Positions 1-8,376 of a stretch of 64,000 nucleotides of DNA are shown one piece after another. The stretch spans positions 62,001-126,000 of the forward strand of contig NZ_JIAI01000004.1 of assembly GCF_000620785.1 (NCBI RefSeq). The letters are read 5' to 3'. The DNA is from Actinospineispora acaciae DSM 45401 (lineage in GTDB: Bacteria > Actinomycetota > Actinomycetes > Mycobacteriales > Pseudonocardiaceae). Below the pieces are notes generated by a model that worked only from the letters and a program-made list of their open reading frames with translations, was not told where the DNA came from and searched no databases. The number at the start of each line of letters is the position of its first letter. The first letter of the stretch is position 1. The position numbers were made by a program, and so were the translations under genes.

Positions 1-660
1 GGCGGCGAGCCATCCGGCCAGGAAGGCCCTCGCCAGCTCGCCGTGCTCCTCCACCCAGCGCCCGGTGGCCGCGACGACCGTGCCCAGGAAGGGGCCGACC
101 ACGTCGGTCACCCGTGCCAGCCGGCGGCAGCCGGACGCGATCGCGGCGAGGTCGTGCCCGCCGTAGAGCAGCGTGGCGGTGAACGCGCCGTCGAGCAGCG
201 CGGCCCGCCGGCGCGGTGTCCCGCCGACCGGTACCGCCCGGTAGTCGCGGTCGCGCTCCAGGCCGTGCGCGGCGAGCGTCCGGTACAGCGCGAACGCGAA
301 ACCCGACCGCACCGCGTCCACCCCGACCGTCCCGCCGCGCAGCCCGGCGATGTCGCCCACCCCGGGTGCGCCGACGACGGAGAGCCCGAGCCCCCTGTCC
401 GCGGCGGCCAGGATCCGCACGTCGTGCACGCCGCCGAGCGGGTTGGCCGGGTCGAAGCGGTAGCCGAGCACGTTGTCCGGGCTGGTCAGCACGAGGTCGT
501 AGCGCCCGGCGAGCAGGTCGCGGAACTGTTCGACCGACGAGCCGACCCGGGCCTGCTCTATGTCGAGGCCGCGCGCCGCGAAGTGCCCCGCGTCGGCGGC
601 CAGCCGCGCGATCGGCGAGGGGCCGAACACCCCGAGGGTCAACCGTGTCGTGGCGCTCAT
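1..660 (-). CDS. NMT1/THI5-like ABC substrate-binding protein, C-terminus cut by window edge
   Basis: The frame stays open from an ATG at 660 to the window edge, giving about 220 residues without a stop. The N-terminus (MSATTRLTLGVFG) carries no signal peptide or lipobox. The following text, with a GLDIE segment and LLAGRYDLVLTSPDN, is typical of NMT1/THI5 and SsuA-like binding folds in which the ligand-sensing lobe reports on a small molecule. It sits 4 bp downstream of an amidohydrolase in the same leftward transcript, so I infer a role with that enzyme. Lack of a secretion signal is odd for a transporter component and could mean a cytoplasmic ligand-binding or enzyme-like role. The C-terminal part is outside the window. 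Confidence 0.75.
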   Translation of the reverse strand, partial: MSATTRLTLGVFGPSPIARLAADAGHFAARGLDIEQARVGSSVEQFRDLLAGRYDLVLTSPDNVLGYRFDPANPLGGVHDVRILAAADRGLGLSVVGAPGVGDIAGLRGGTVGVDAVRSGFAFALYRTLAAHGLERDRDYRAVPVGGTPRRRAALLDGAFTATLLYGGHDLAAIASGCRRLARVTDVVGPFLGTVVAATGRWVEEHGELARAFLAGWLAA

Positions 661-664
661 CCGA

Positions 665-1993
665 TCACCTCGCCCCGGCCAGGACGTGCCCGCGCGCGGC
701 CGCCAGGTCGCGGCGCAGCCGGCCCTCGTCCACGCCCACCAGCCGGCCGCCGCGCTTGCGGAACTCCCCCGCCACCAGCACGGAGTCCACGTCGGCCGCC
801 GACGCGTGGCACACCACGTGCGCGGCGAGGTCGCCGGCGCCGAGCCCGAACGGGGCGGTGGCCAGCAGCAGCACGTCGGCGTCCTTGCCCGGGATGAGGC
901 TGCCGGCCCGGTCGCCGAGCCCGAGCGCGCGCGCCGCGTCGACGGTCGCCAGCCGGACCACGTCCCGGGCGGTGAGCGCCGGCACCCGGGGCGTGCGCAC
1001 CGCGTCCCGGCCCTCCATCCGCTCGCGTTGCGCGTCGAACAACCGCTGGAGCTGGAACGCCAGCCGCAGCTGCACCAGCAGGTCCGCGTTCACCCCGCTC
1101 GGGATGTCCACGCCGAGCGTCACCGGCACGCCGTGCCGCAGCGCCCGGCCGGTCACCGGGTAGCGCCCGCTCATCCCCGCCTCGATCTCCGGCGTCACCG
1201 CGATCACGCCGCCGCGCGCGGCCAGCAACGCCAGCTGCTCCGGCCCCGCCGACTCCTGGTGCACCCAGACGATGTCCGGGCCGAGCAGGTCACGGCGGTG
1301 CAGCTCGTCGATGTCGCCGGGGTCCACGGAGTGCACGGTGGCGAGCACCCCCAGCTCGCGCGCGCAGGCCAGCTCGCGCGCCCCGGTCGGCGCGTCCACG
1401 TGGTCGATGTTGTTCAGCGCGATCGCCATCCGGACCAGGCCGTCGCCGGCGAGCGCGTCGGCGACCCTGGCGGCGTCGCGGACCCGCTGGTCATGGCCGG
1501 TGAACGCGCGGCGCGCCACCTCCGGGCGGTCCCGGAAGCTGTAGCCGAACAGCGCGCGCACGCCGGCGTCGCGCAGCGCGGCGACCGAGGCGTCGGCGTG
1601 CTCGGGCGAGTTGACCGAGTGGCAGAAGTCGACGACGGTCGTGGTGCCGTGGGAGAGCGCCTCGACCGCGCCGCCGTAGGTGGCGGCGTACATGTCCTCC
1701 GGGCGGTAGCGGCCGGCCAGCGGGTGCACCGTGGGGAAGTACTCCCCCGCCCAGCACTGCGCCGCCAGGCCGCGCAGCGGCACCTGCCACAGGTGCACGT
1801 GCGAGTCGATCAGCCCGGGCATGACCAGCGTGTTCGCCGCGTCGACCGTCTCGTCGGCCGGCACGTCCAGCTCGGCGGCGACCGCCGCGATGCGCCGGCC
1901 CTCGACGAGCACGTCGCCGCGCGGCAGGTCACCGAGCTCGGGGTCCATGGTCAGGACCGCCCCGCCCTTGATCAGTGTGCGACGCTCGGTCAT
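665..1993 (-). CDS. Amidohydrolase of the TrzA/AtzA - cytosine deaminase group
   Basis: A 442-residue metal-dependent hydrolase that would remove an amino or similar group from a ring compound in the cytoplasm. All ligands of a mononuclear amidohydrolase are visible: HVH at residues 65-67 after PGLIDS, H221 in TVHSVD, H245 in WVHQES and D296 in TLGVDIPSG. The N- and C-terminal segments form the expected small beta-sandwich (LIKGGAVLTMD; GKDADVLLL). It lies 6 bp downstream of the M24-like gene and just upstream of the binding protein, so the three form one leftward transcription unit. Family members act on s-triazines, guanine, cytosine or S-adenosylhomocysteine; which substrate applies here cannot be read from sequence. 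Confidence 0.9.
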   Translation of the reverse strand: MTERRTLIKGGAVLTMDPELGDLPRGDVLVEGRRIAAVAAELDVPADETVDAANTLVMPGLIDSHVHLWQVPLRGLAAQCWAGEYFPTVHPLAGRYRPEDMYAATYGGAVEALSHGTTTVVDFCHSVNSPEHADASVAALRDAGVRALFGYSFRDRPEVARRAFTGHDQRVRDAARVADALAGDGLVRMAIALNNIDHVDAPTGARELACARELGVLATVHSVDPGDIDELHRRDLLGPDIVWVHQESAGPEQLALLAARGGVIAVTPEIEAGMSGRYPVTGRALRHGVPVTLGVDIPSGVNADLLVQLRLAFQLQRLFDAQRERMEGRDAVRTPRVPALTARDVVRLATVDAARALGLGDRAGSLIPGKDADVLLLATAPFGLGAGDLAAHVVCHASAADVDSVLVAGEFRKRGGRLVGVDEGRLRRDLAAARGHVLAGAR

Positions 1994-1999
1994 CTCGCC

Positions 2000-3160
2000 T
2001 CACCCCTCGGCGATCAGCGGGCCGGACGGGACCGCGTGCAGGCACTCTGCGCCGCGATCGGTCACCACGGTGAGCGCGCCCAGCTGGATGCCCATCCGCT
2101 GGTCGGGCGTGATCGGGTTGGGCTGCAGCACCACGGCCATGCCGGCCGCGAACCTGGCGCCGCCGTCCTCGGGCGGGTGGTGGAACTCCTCGGGGTCGAC
2201 GTACGGCGGGTGCAGCCCGAGCCCGAAGCCGTGCAGCAGGCTGTCGCAGATCGAGTAGCCGGCCGCCCGGATCGGCTCGGCGGCGGCGATCGCGTCGGCC
2301 ACGCTCGCCCCGTCCCGGACGGCGCCGCGCATCCCCTGGAAGGCCGCGAGCGCGGCGTCGAACAGCCGCTGCCACTCCGGCGTCGGGTCGGCACCGACGA
2401 ACACCGGCCACAGCACCTGCCCCGAGTACCCCCACGAGGACGCCGACAGCTCGCAGATGATCACATCGCCGCGCTCGATCCGACGGCCGGCCGCGCGCTG
2501 TGCCGGCACGATGCCGGACGGGTCGGCCATCGCCATCGACCGCAGGTAGGTGATGCCGACCTCGCCGCCGGCGCGCCGGTAGGCGAACTCCGCCCGCGCC
2601 ACCAGCTCGTGTTCGGTCATTCCCACCCGGGTCTGCTCGGCGAGCGCGGCGAGCGCCAGGTCGGTCAGCGCGGCGGACTGGCGCAGCGCGGCGACCTCCT
2701 CGCCGGACTTGACCAGGAGCAGCTCGTCGAAGCCTGCGGTGACGTCGGTCAGCTCCAGCTCGGGCGCCAGCTCGCGCAGCGCCAGGTGGTGCAGGTACGG
2801 CATGCCGAAGCCGTAGGACGCGCGCCCGCCGACCAGCCCGACCCGACGCGCCCCGGCCGCGCGCAGCGCCGCCACCACCTTCTCCCACGGCCGGTAACCG
2901 CCCCACTCGGCCGGCACCGCGCTGCGCTCGCGGGCGTTCGGCAGGTGGTTGAGAAAGGCCACGAACAGGGTGGGCTCGCCGTCACGCGGCACCACCAGGT
3001 GCGCGCCGTGCGGGTCCCGGTGGTTGGACAACCAGCACAGGTCGGCGTTCTGCGAACCGGCGCCGTAGACCAGCAGCGCGTCCAGGTCGTCGCCGGCCAT
3101 GAAGTCCCGGGCCGCGCCGAGCCGCCGCCGCATCTCCGCCTCGGTGAACCGCCCGGTCAC
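2000..3160 (-). CDS. M24 (pita-bread) family protein lacking the metal ligands, creatinase/DoeA-like
   Basis: 386 residues with the two-domain layout of Xaa-Pro peptidases and creatinases: a creatinase N-domain (about 10-145) and a pita-bread C-domain (about 155-375). The family's five metal ligands D, D, H, E, E align with E237, Q248 (in GYSGQVLWP), H310 (in LLHGFGLGLH), Q346 (VVLQPNP) and Q359 (GIQLG). Only the histidine survives, so it is unlikely to be a metallopeptidase. Metal-free relatives such as creatinase and ectoine hydrolase cleave C-N bonds of amidine or amide substrates. Start is GTG at 3160 after GGAGAG. It leads the leftward unit with the amidohydrolase, and fits breakdown of a nitrogenous compound. 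Confidence 0.85.
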   Translation of the reverse strand: MTGRFTEAEMRRRLGAARDFMAGDDLDALLVYGAGSQNADLCWLSNHRDPHGAHLVVPRDGEPTLFVAFLNHLPNARERSAVPAEWGGYRPWEKVVAALRAAGARRVGLVGGRASYGFGMPYLHHLALRELAPELELTDVTAGFDELLLVKSGEEVAALRQSAALTDLALAALAEQTRVGMTEHELVARAEFAYRRAGGEVGITYLRSMAMADPSGIVPAQRAAGRRIERGDVIICELSASSWGYSGQVLWPVFVGADPTPEWQRLFDAALAAFQGMRGAVRDGASVADAIAAAEPIRAAGYSICDSLLHGFGLGLHPPYVDPEEFHHPPEDGGARFAAGMAVVLQPNPITPDQRMGIQLGALTVVTDRGAECLHAVPSGPLIAEG

Positions 3161-3193
3161 CGAAGCTCTCCGCCCGGGAGGCTCATCCGAATA

Positions 3194-3205
3194 GCAATCG
3201 ATTGC
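3194..3205. promoter_or_regulatory. LacI-type palindromic operator GCAATCGATTGC
   Basis: A perfect 12-bp palindrome 34 bp upstream of the M24-like start codon. The central CG flanked by AAT/ATT is typical of LacI/GalR-family operators. A second palindrome with the same architecture lies beside the opposite promoter (3821-3830), so both arms may answer to one regulator. No LacI-family gene is present in the window. Functional assignment is inference. Confidence 0.45.
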
Positions 3206-3553
3206 ACAGCCGGGAGTGTGGCACAGTCGATTTGCTTGGACAATCCCCTAGTTTCAACCGAGATCATCGCCTACGGGGCGTTCTACCGCGAATTTCGTTG
3301 TAACGACCGGAACGATCTGGCCAACCCGACCAGCGGCCTCGGTCGCGGCCAGGTGCTCGCATGTGACCTCGAAGCTCAGGAGCTCGTACGACCACCACCA
3401 GCGACGAGACCCTGCTCCCCGCGACAGCCCCTGGTCGACCGGACTCCTTCGCGCCAGCCCCTCGACAGCAACGAGACGGCCCGACAGTCGGACGAGAGCC
3501 AAACGATTGCAGCCCAGGCCCGCCCATCCGCGACAGCCGACGCCCTGGCCACA

Positions 3554-3601
3554 ACCCGTGAGTGGATAGAGGTGCTATGGCACCTCTATCCACTCACGGG
3601 T
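3554..3601. repeat. Perfect long hairpin, 22-bp arms with 4-nt loop
   Basis: The segment 3554-3575 is exactly complementary to 3580-3601, with TATG between. The arms include GTGAGTGGATAGAGGTGC. It sits in the 700-bp gap between the divergent catabolic arms, about 260 bp from the rightward start. There is no T-tract on either side, so it is not a classical intrinsic terminator. It could be a dispersed palindromic repeat, a U-less terminator or a structured RNA element. I see no second copy in this window. Confidence 0.8.
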
Positions 3602-3790
3602 CTTGACCTGCGGAGATAGCGCGGCAACTCGGCGGACGGGCACTTGAGCGGCGACGTGGGGCGTGGGCACGGCGATCAGAGCACCGGCAATCCGCACTGA
3701 ATCGCATGGTTCGGGGGCGATGCGTCGTCGATTCCGTTGCAAGCACTCCCATCATCCACGGAATCGCTTTGTCGGTCTTGATCGTCCGCC

Positions 3791-3819
3791 TTGACAGTGG
3801 CCGCCTCAGGCCAAATACT
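3791..3819 (+). promoter_or_regulatory. Sigma-70-type promoter of the amidase-transporter operon
   Basis: A consensus -35 hexamer TTGACA (3791-3796) is followed after exactly 17 nt by AATACT (3814-3819), four of six matches to TATAAT. Transcription would start near 3825, inside the CAAACGTTTG palindrome, about 35 nt upstream of the GTG at 3862. This is the clearest vegetative promoter in the window and would drive the operon from the amidase onward. Confidence 0.6.
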
Positions 3820-3820
3820 G

Positions 3821-3830
3821 CAAACGTTTG
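3821..3830. promoter_or_regulatory. LacI/PurR-type operator CAAACGTTTG overlapping the transcription start
   Basis: A perfect 10-bp palindrome immediately after the -10 hexamer, at the expected +1 position, so a bound protein would block initiation. The sequence matches the core of LacI-family sites (PurR-like CAAACGTTTG). It pairs logically with the palindrome at 3194-3205 on the other arm. The regulator must be encoded elsewhere. Confidence 0.5.
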
Positions 3831-3861
3831 TTGTTTCCACGACGAGGTGGAGGTGGGGCGC

Positions 3862-5328
3862 GTGGTTGGCTCCGAGCGTCGGGGTGACGTGTGCGCTGTG
3901 TCCGCGACCGAGCTGGCCGCCGCGATCCGCGCGCGGGAGCTCTCCCCGGTGGAGGCGACGGAGGCGGTGCTCGACCGGATCGCGGCGCTCGACCCCGAGC
4001 TGAACGCGTTCTGCACGGTGACCGCCGAGACCGCCCGCCACCGAGCCCGGGAGGCCGAGCGGCAGGTGCTGCGCGGCGACCCCCTCGGCCCGCTGCACGG
4101 TGTGCCCTACTCGCTGAAGGACCTCACCCCCACCAAGGGCATCCGCACGACGTTCGGCTCGCGCCTCACCGAGCACCACGTGCCGACGGAGGACGCGCTG
4201 GTCGCCCGCCGGATGGCCGAGTCGGGCGGCGTGCTGGTGGGCAAGACCAACACGCCGGAAGGCGGCTGCAAGGCGGTCACCGACAACCCGGTCTTCGGCC
4301 CGACCCGCAACCCGTGGCACACCGGCCGCACCCCTGGCGGGTCCAGCGGGGGCGCGGCCGCAGCGGTCGCGGCCGGGATGGCGCCGCTGGCCGAGGGCAG
4401 CGACTTCGCCGGGTCGATCCGGATTCCGGCCGCGTTCTGCGGCCTGGTCGGGTTCAAGCCGTCCGACGGGCGGATCCCCACGGCGCCCAACCCGATGCTG
4501 TGGCACCCGATCACCTACTGCAACGGCCCGATCACCAGGTCGGTCGCGGACGCCGCCCTGATGCTGCAGGTCCTGGCCGGACCCGACGACGCCGACCCGC
4601 GTTCGCTGCCGGACACCGGGGAGGACTTCCCCTCGGTGGTGGCCGCCGAGCGGCCGGTCACCGGCTGGCGGGTGGGCTGGCTGGGCAACCTGGGGTTCGT
4701 CCCGGTCGAGGCGGAGGTGACGCGGGCCTGCCGGCGCGCGCTGGGAGTGCTCGGCGAGCTGGGCTGCGAGCTGGAGGACGTCGAGCCGGCGAACGCCGAC
4801 TTCAGCGCGGCCGTCGAGGCATACGTCCTGCTCAACGCCAACCGGCGGGCCGCGCTGATGGAACCGCACCTGCCGGAGCGCGAGCGGGACGTGGACCCGC
4901 TGATGATCTGGCGCGTCGAGCACTCACGGGCCAGGACGGCGACCGACGCGGCGCGCGCCGAGATGGTCCAGTCCGCCGTCTACCAGCGGGTTCGCCGACT
5001 GTTCGAGCGCTACGACCTGCTGGCGCTGCCCACCACGCCGTGCCCGCCGTTCGAGATCGGCGTCGACTACCCGGCCGAGATCGCCGGGGTGCCGCTCGCC
5101 TCGCAGTTCGACCTGATCCCGCTGACCTACCTGTTCAACATGACCGGGCACCCGGCCGTGTCGCTCCCGGCCGGGCCGACCGAGGACGGGCTGCCGGTCG
5201 GCCTGCAGCTCGTCGGCCGGTGGCGGGGCGACGCCGACCTGCTGCGCGCGGCCGGCGCCTACGAGCGGGCGGCGCCGTGGGCCGATCGCTGGCCGCCGCT
5301 GGTCCCGGCCTCCGGGGTCAGGGCGTGA
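3862..5328 (+). CDS. Amidase signature family hydrolase
   Basis: 488 residues. The Ser-cisSer-Lys machinery of amidase-signature enzymes is complete: K86 in SLKD, S161/S162 in GGSSGG and nucleophile S185 in GSDFAGSIRIPA. Such enzymes hydrolyse linear or cyclic amides to acid and ammonia in the cytoplasm. I chose GTG at 3862 because GGAGG lies 8 nt upstream; the frame remains open to 3706 but that extension is not amidase-like and would start upstream of the predicted transcription start. Its stop overlaps the next gene's start (GTGA at 5325-5328), so the amidase and the adenine-deaminase-like enzyme are translationally coupled. Substrate unknown. Confidence 0.9.
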   Translation: MVGSERRGDVCAVSATELAAAIRARELSPVEATEAVLDRIAALDPELNAFCTVTAETARHRAREAERQVLRGDPLGPLHGVPYSLKDLTPTKGIRTTFGSRLTEHHVPTEDALVARRMAESGGVLVGKTNTPEGGCKAVTDNPVFGPTRNPWHTGRTPGGSSGGAAAAVAAGMAPLAEGSDFAGSIRIPAAFCGLVGFKPSDGRIPTAPNPMLWHPITYCNGPITRSVADAALMLQVLAGPDDADPRSLPDTGEDFPSVVAAERPVTGWRVGWLGNLGFVPVEAEVTRACRRALGVLGELGCELEDVEPANADFSAAVEAYVLLNANRRAALMEPHLPERERDVDPLMIWRVEHSRARTATDAARAEMVQSAVYQRVRRLFERYDLLALPTTPCPPFEIGVDYPAEIAGVPLASQFDLIPLTYLFNMTGHPAVSLPAGPTEDGLPVGLQLVGRWRGDADLLRAAGAYERAAPWADRWPPLVPASGVRA

Positions 5329-7124
5329 ACGGGCGTTACTGGGACGCGGGCGTCGACCGCGACCACGTGATCGCCGTCGCGCTGGGCGAGCGGCCGGCGG
5401 ACCTGGTGATCCGGGGCGGGCGGTTGGTGGACGTGCACACCGGCGAGATCTACCCGGCCGGGGTCGCGGTGGCCGGCGGCCGGATCGCCTCGGTCGGCGA
5501 GGTGGAGCACCTGCTCGGCCCGGACACCACGGTGGTGGACGCCGCCGGCCGGTACCTGGTGCCGGGTTTCGTGGACAGCCACGTGCACATCGGGGCGTCC
5601 GCGCTGGCCATGACCGAGTTCGCCCGCCTGGTGGTGCCGCTGGGCACCGCCGCCGTGGTGACCGACTTCTACGAGCCCGCGACGATGGCCGGCGTCGCCG
5701 CCATGCGGTTCCTGCTCGACGAGACCGCCCGCACCCCGCTGCGGGTGTTCCTCTCGCCGTTCTGCCCCGCCTTCGGCGCCCCGCGCGACCTGGAGCGGAT
5801 CGACCCGGACGAGTTCGCCGAGGTGCTGGACTGGCCGGAGTGCGTCGAGGTCCGCGAGTGGTACCTGTCCCGCGAGCATCGCGGCGACCCGGCCGAGCGC
5901 CGGATCGGGCGGCTCGCCAGGGAGAAGGGCGTGATCCTCTCCGGGCATCTGGCCGGCCTGTCCGGCCCGCCGCTGCGGGCCTGCGTCGCCGCCGGCATCC
6001 GCTCCGACCACGAGGCGCGCACCGCGGCCGAGGCGATCGAACGCGCCCGCCTGGGTGTGGCCGTGCAGATGCGCTGGTCGTCGGGCATCCGCGAGGACAT
6101 GGCCGAGCTGCTCACCGCGATCACCCGGCACCGCCTGGACAGCCGGCTGTTCATGTTCAGCACCGACGAGGAGGACGTGGACGAGATCGCCGACCTCGGC
6201 CACCTCGACCACCGGGTGCGGGCCGCGGTGGCGGCCGGGGTGGCGCCGGTGGACGCGATCCGGATGGCCTCGCTCAACGCCGCCACCTTCCTCGGCGTGG
6301 CCGGCGAGCTGGGCAGCGTCACCCCCGGCCGGCTGGCCTTCGTCAACCTGGTCGAGGACCTGGCCGACATGAGGGTGAGCGCGGTGGTCGCCGGGCCGAG
6401 GGTGGTCGGCGAGCACGGCCGCTACGTCGCCGACCTGCCCTCGGAGGTGACCTACCCGGCGGACTTCCACGACACCGTGCGGGTCGGGCGTGAGCTGGCG
6501 ACCGCCGACTTCGCGGTCGCCGCTCCCGACGGGCGCGCCACGGTGACCGTCCGCGCGATCGGGCTCGGCGCCGGCTCGCCGCGCTGGAAGGAACGCCTCC
6601 TCGACATGCCGGTGGTCGGCGGCGCGGTGCCGGCCGACCCCGGCCGGGACGTCGCGAAGGTCGCGGTGATCGAACGGCACCGCGCGACCGGCCGGAGCGC
6701 GGTCGGCTTCCTGCAGGGCTTCGGCATGCGCCGGGGCGCGTTCGGCTCGTCGTTCAACCCGGTCGCGCTGAACATCGGCGTGGTCGGAGCGGACGACGCC
6801 GACATGGCGCTGGTGGCCAACCGCATCAGCGAGCTGGGCGGCGGGTTCGTCGCCGCGCTGGACGGCCGCGTGCTGGCCGAGGCGCCGCTGCCGATCCTGG
6901 GCTTCCTCAGCGCCGCGCCCGCGCCGGAGGTGGCGGCGGCGTTCCGGGCGGTGCGGTCCGCGATCGCCGACCGGCTCGGCTGCGCCCTGCCCGGCCTGTA
7001 CACCACGTTCGGCTTCCTGCTGCTGCCGGTCGGGCCCGGGCTGCACATCGTGGCCGACGGCCTGGTCCGGGTGGACTACGGCGAGGACACGGTCCGCACG
7101 CCGCTGCCCGTGCTCGTGGGCTGA
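5325..7124 (+). CDS. Adenine-deaminase-like amidohydrolase, paralogue 1 (non-canonical active site)
   Basis: 599 residues, the usual Ade length, starting at a GTG that overlaps the amidase stop. It keeps HVH (H86, H88 in FVDSHVHIG), the SDHEARTAAEA segment, STDEED and GHLDH near the C-terminal part of the barrel, and the C-terminal lobe (GGGFVAALDG, LPILGFLS). Two hallmarks of true adenine deaminases are altered: the DPHE motif reads DFYE (114-117), and the HDSHN motif of the C-terminal lobe reads NPVALN. The fold is therefore secure but adenine is doubtful as substrate. A second paralogue at 12334 carries parallel changes; the two enclose a transporter operon. Confidence 0.85.
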   Translation: MNGRYWDAGVDRDHVIAVALGERPADLVIRGGRLVDVHTGEIYPAGVAVAGGRIASVGEVEHLLGPDTTVVDAAGRYLVPGFVDSHVHIGASALAMTEFARLVVPLGTAAVVTDFYEPATMAGVAAMRFLLDETARTPLRVFLSPFCPAFGAPRDLERIDPDEFAEVLDWPECVEVREWYLSREHRGDPAERRIGRLAREKGVILSGHLAGLSGPPLRACVAAGIRSDHEARTAAEAIERARLGVAVQMRWSSGIREDMAELLTAITRHRLDSRLFMFSTDEEDVDEIADLGHLDHRVRAAVAAGVAPVDAIRMASLNAATFLGVAGELGSVTPGRLAFVNLVEDLADMRVSAVVAGPRVVGEHGRYVADLPSEVTYPADFHDTVRVGRELATADFAVAAPDGRATVTVRAIGLGAGSPRWKERLLDMPVVGGAVPADPGRDVAKVAVIERHRATGRSAVGFLQGFGMRRGAFGSSFNPVALNIGVVGADDADMALVANRISELGGGFVAALDGRVLAEAPLPILGFLSAAPAPEVAAAFRAVRSAIADRLGCALPGLYTTFGFLLLPVGPGLHIVADGLVRVDYGEDTVRTPLPVLVG

Positions 7125-7143
7125 CCTCGAAGGGCGGTGAGGC

Positions 7144-8376
7144 ATGAGAGCCATCACGGCGACCACGGCGTTGTCGCTGGCGCTCGCGCTGGTGCTGGCC
7201 GGCTGCGGCATCGGCGGCAGCGACAGCGGCGGGGGCGGCGGCTGGGACCGAAACGAGATCACCATCGGCACCTCGCTGCCGCTGACCGGTGAGGACGCGC
7301 AGCTCGGCGTGGCGGTCCGACGCGGCTACGACGCCTGGGTCAAGGTGGTCAACGAGCAGGGCGGGCTGCTCGGTCGCCGGGTCACGTTGAAGGTGCTCGA
7401 CGACGCCAGCAACCAGAACACCGTGATCAGCGACTTCAACGCGCTGATCGGCACGGAGAAGGTCGACTTCGTGATCGGCACCTTCTCCACCCGCCTCGCG
7501 CTGCCCGCGCTGTCCATCACCGAGCGCAACAGGCTGCTCTACCTCGATCCGGCCGGCGCCGCGCCGGAGGTCTTCGACCGCCGCTCGCCGACGTACTTCT
7601 ACACCGAGCCGGCGCCGCCGTGGGACTTCGGCGTCCCGTTCGCCAGGCACGTCGCCGCCATGCCCCCGGACCGGCGGCCGGCCACCGTCGGGTACGTCCT
7701 CACCGAGGACCCGTTCACCGCCAGCACCGTCAACGGGATGAGAACCATCCTCTCCGAGGCCGGCGTGCGGACCGTGCTGACCGCCACCTACCCGTTCGGC
7801 GAGCGCAACTTCGACCCGATCGCCAACCGGGTCAAGCAGAGCGGCGCCGAGCTGGTGGTCTCCGCCGGCGGCTTCGCCGACGAGGTGTCCCTGCTGCGCG
7901 CCATGCTCAAGGCGGGCGCCGCGCCGAGGATGCTCTACCAGACGAACGCGCCGGGCGAGCTCGCCGAGTACGCGGCCGGCGTCGGCGCCGAGAACGCCGA
8001 CGGCGTCTTCTACCCCGCCGGCTACACCCCGACCCTGGCCAGCGAGGGCAACGCGGCGTTCGTCAAGGCCTACCAGGAGCTGTTCGGAGACCGGCCGGGC
8101 GGGTTGTCGGCGTTCGCGTTCGCCGCCGGCCAGATCCTGCGCGCCGCGCTGACCGCCGTCGGCGAGAAGGGCATCAAAGACCAGCTCGCACTGGCCGACT
8201 GGCTGCACGCGAACAAGGTGAACACCGTGCTCGGCGCGCTGTCCTGGGACGCGCGGGGGGCGTCCCAGGGCACCTTCGCCACCGGGCAGTGGCAGCGCGG
8301 TGCGCCCCAGATCGTGCTGCCCAGGGACCTGGCGACCACCCAGACGATCCTGGACTGCTGGCGGTGCGGGCGATGA
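7144..8376 (+). CDS. Branched-chain-type ABC substrate-binding lipoprotein, copy 1
   Basis: 410 residues. A type II signal peptide ends in the lipobox LVLAGC at about residue 21, followed by a Gly/Ser linker, so the protein is anchored outside the membrane. The body is the LivJ/AmiC-like periplasmic binding fold (IGTSLPLTGED, DDASNQNTVISDF, FYPAGYTPTL). Such proteins deliver amino acids, amides or urea-like ligands to LivHM permeases. It lies in the same operon as the deaminase-like enzyme, 19 bp downstream, and overlaps a second, closely similar binding protein. Tandem binding proteins usually widen the ligand range or refine affinity of one importer. Confidence 0.93.
   Translation: MRAITATTALSLALALVLAGCGIGGSDSGGGGGWDRNEITIGTSLPLTGEDAQLGVAVRRGYDAWVKVVNEQGGLLGRRVTLKVLDDASNQNTVISDFNALIGTEKVDFVIGTFSTRLALPALSITERNRLLYLDPAGAAPEVFDRRSPTYFYTEPAPPWDFGVPFARHVAAMPPDRRPATVGYVLTEDPFTASTVNGMRTILSEAGVRTVLTATYPFGERNFDPIANRVKQSGAELVVSAGGFADEVSLLRAMLKAGAAPRMLYQTNAPGELAEYAAGVGAENADGVFYPAGYTPTLASEGNAAFVKAYQELFGDRPGGLSAFAFAAGQILRAALTAVGEKGIKDQLALADWLHANKVNTVLGALSWDARGASQGTFATGQWQRGAPQIVLPRDLATTQTILDCWRCGR

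Noticed and set aside
3554..3601. Classical rho-independent terminator
   Set aside because: The stem is perfect but no T-tract follows on either strand and no convergent gene end lies beside it.
560..3619. Very long plus-strand open frame (over 1000 codons) opposite the M24 and amidohydrolase genes
   Set aside because: Arg/His/Gln-rich text without domains, lying antisense to genes with intact motifs; it is a GC-skew shadow. The same applies to other long antisense frames such as 5259-7271, 10390-12093 and 12166-14127.
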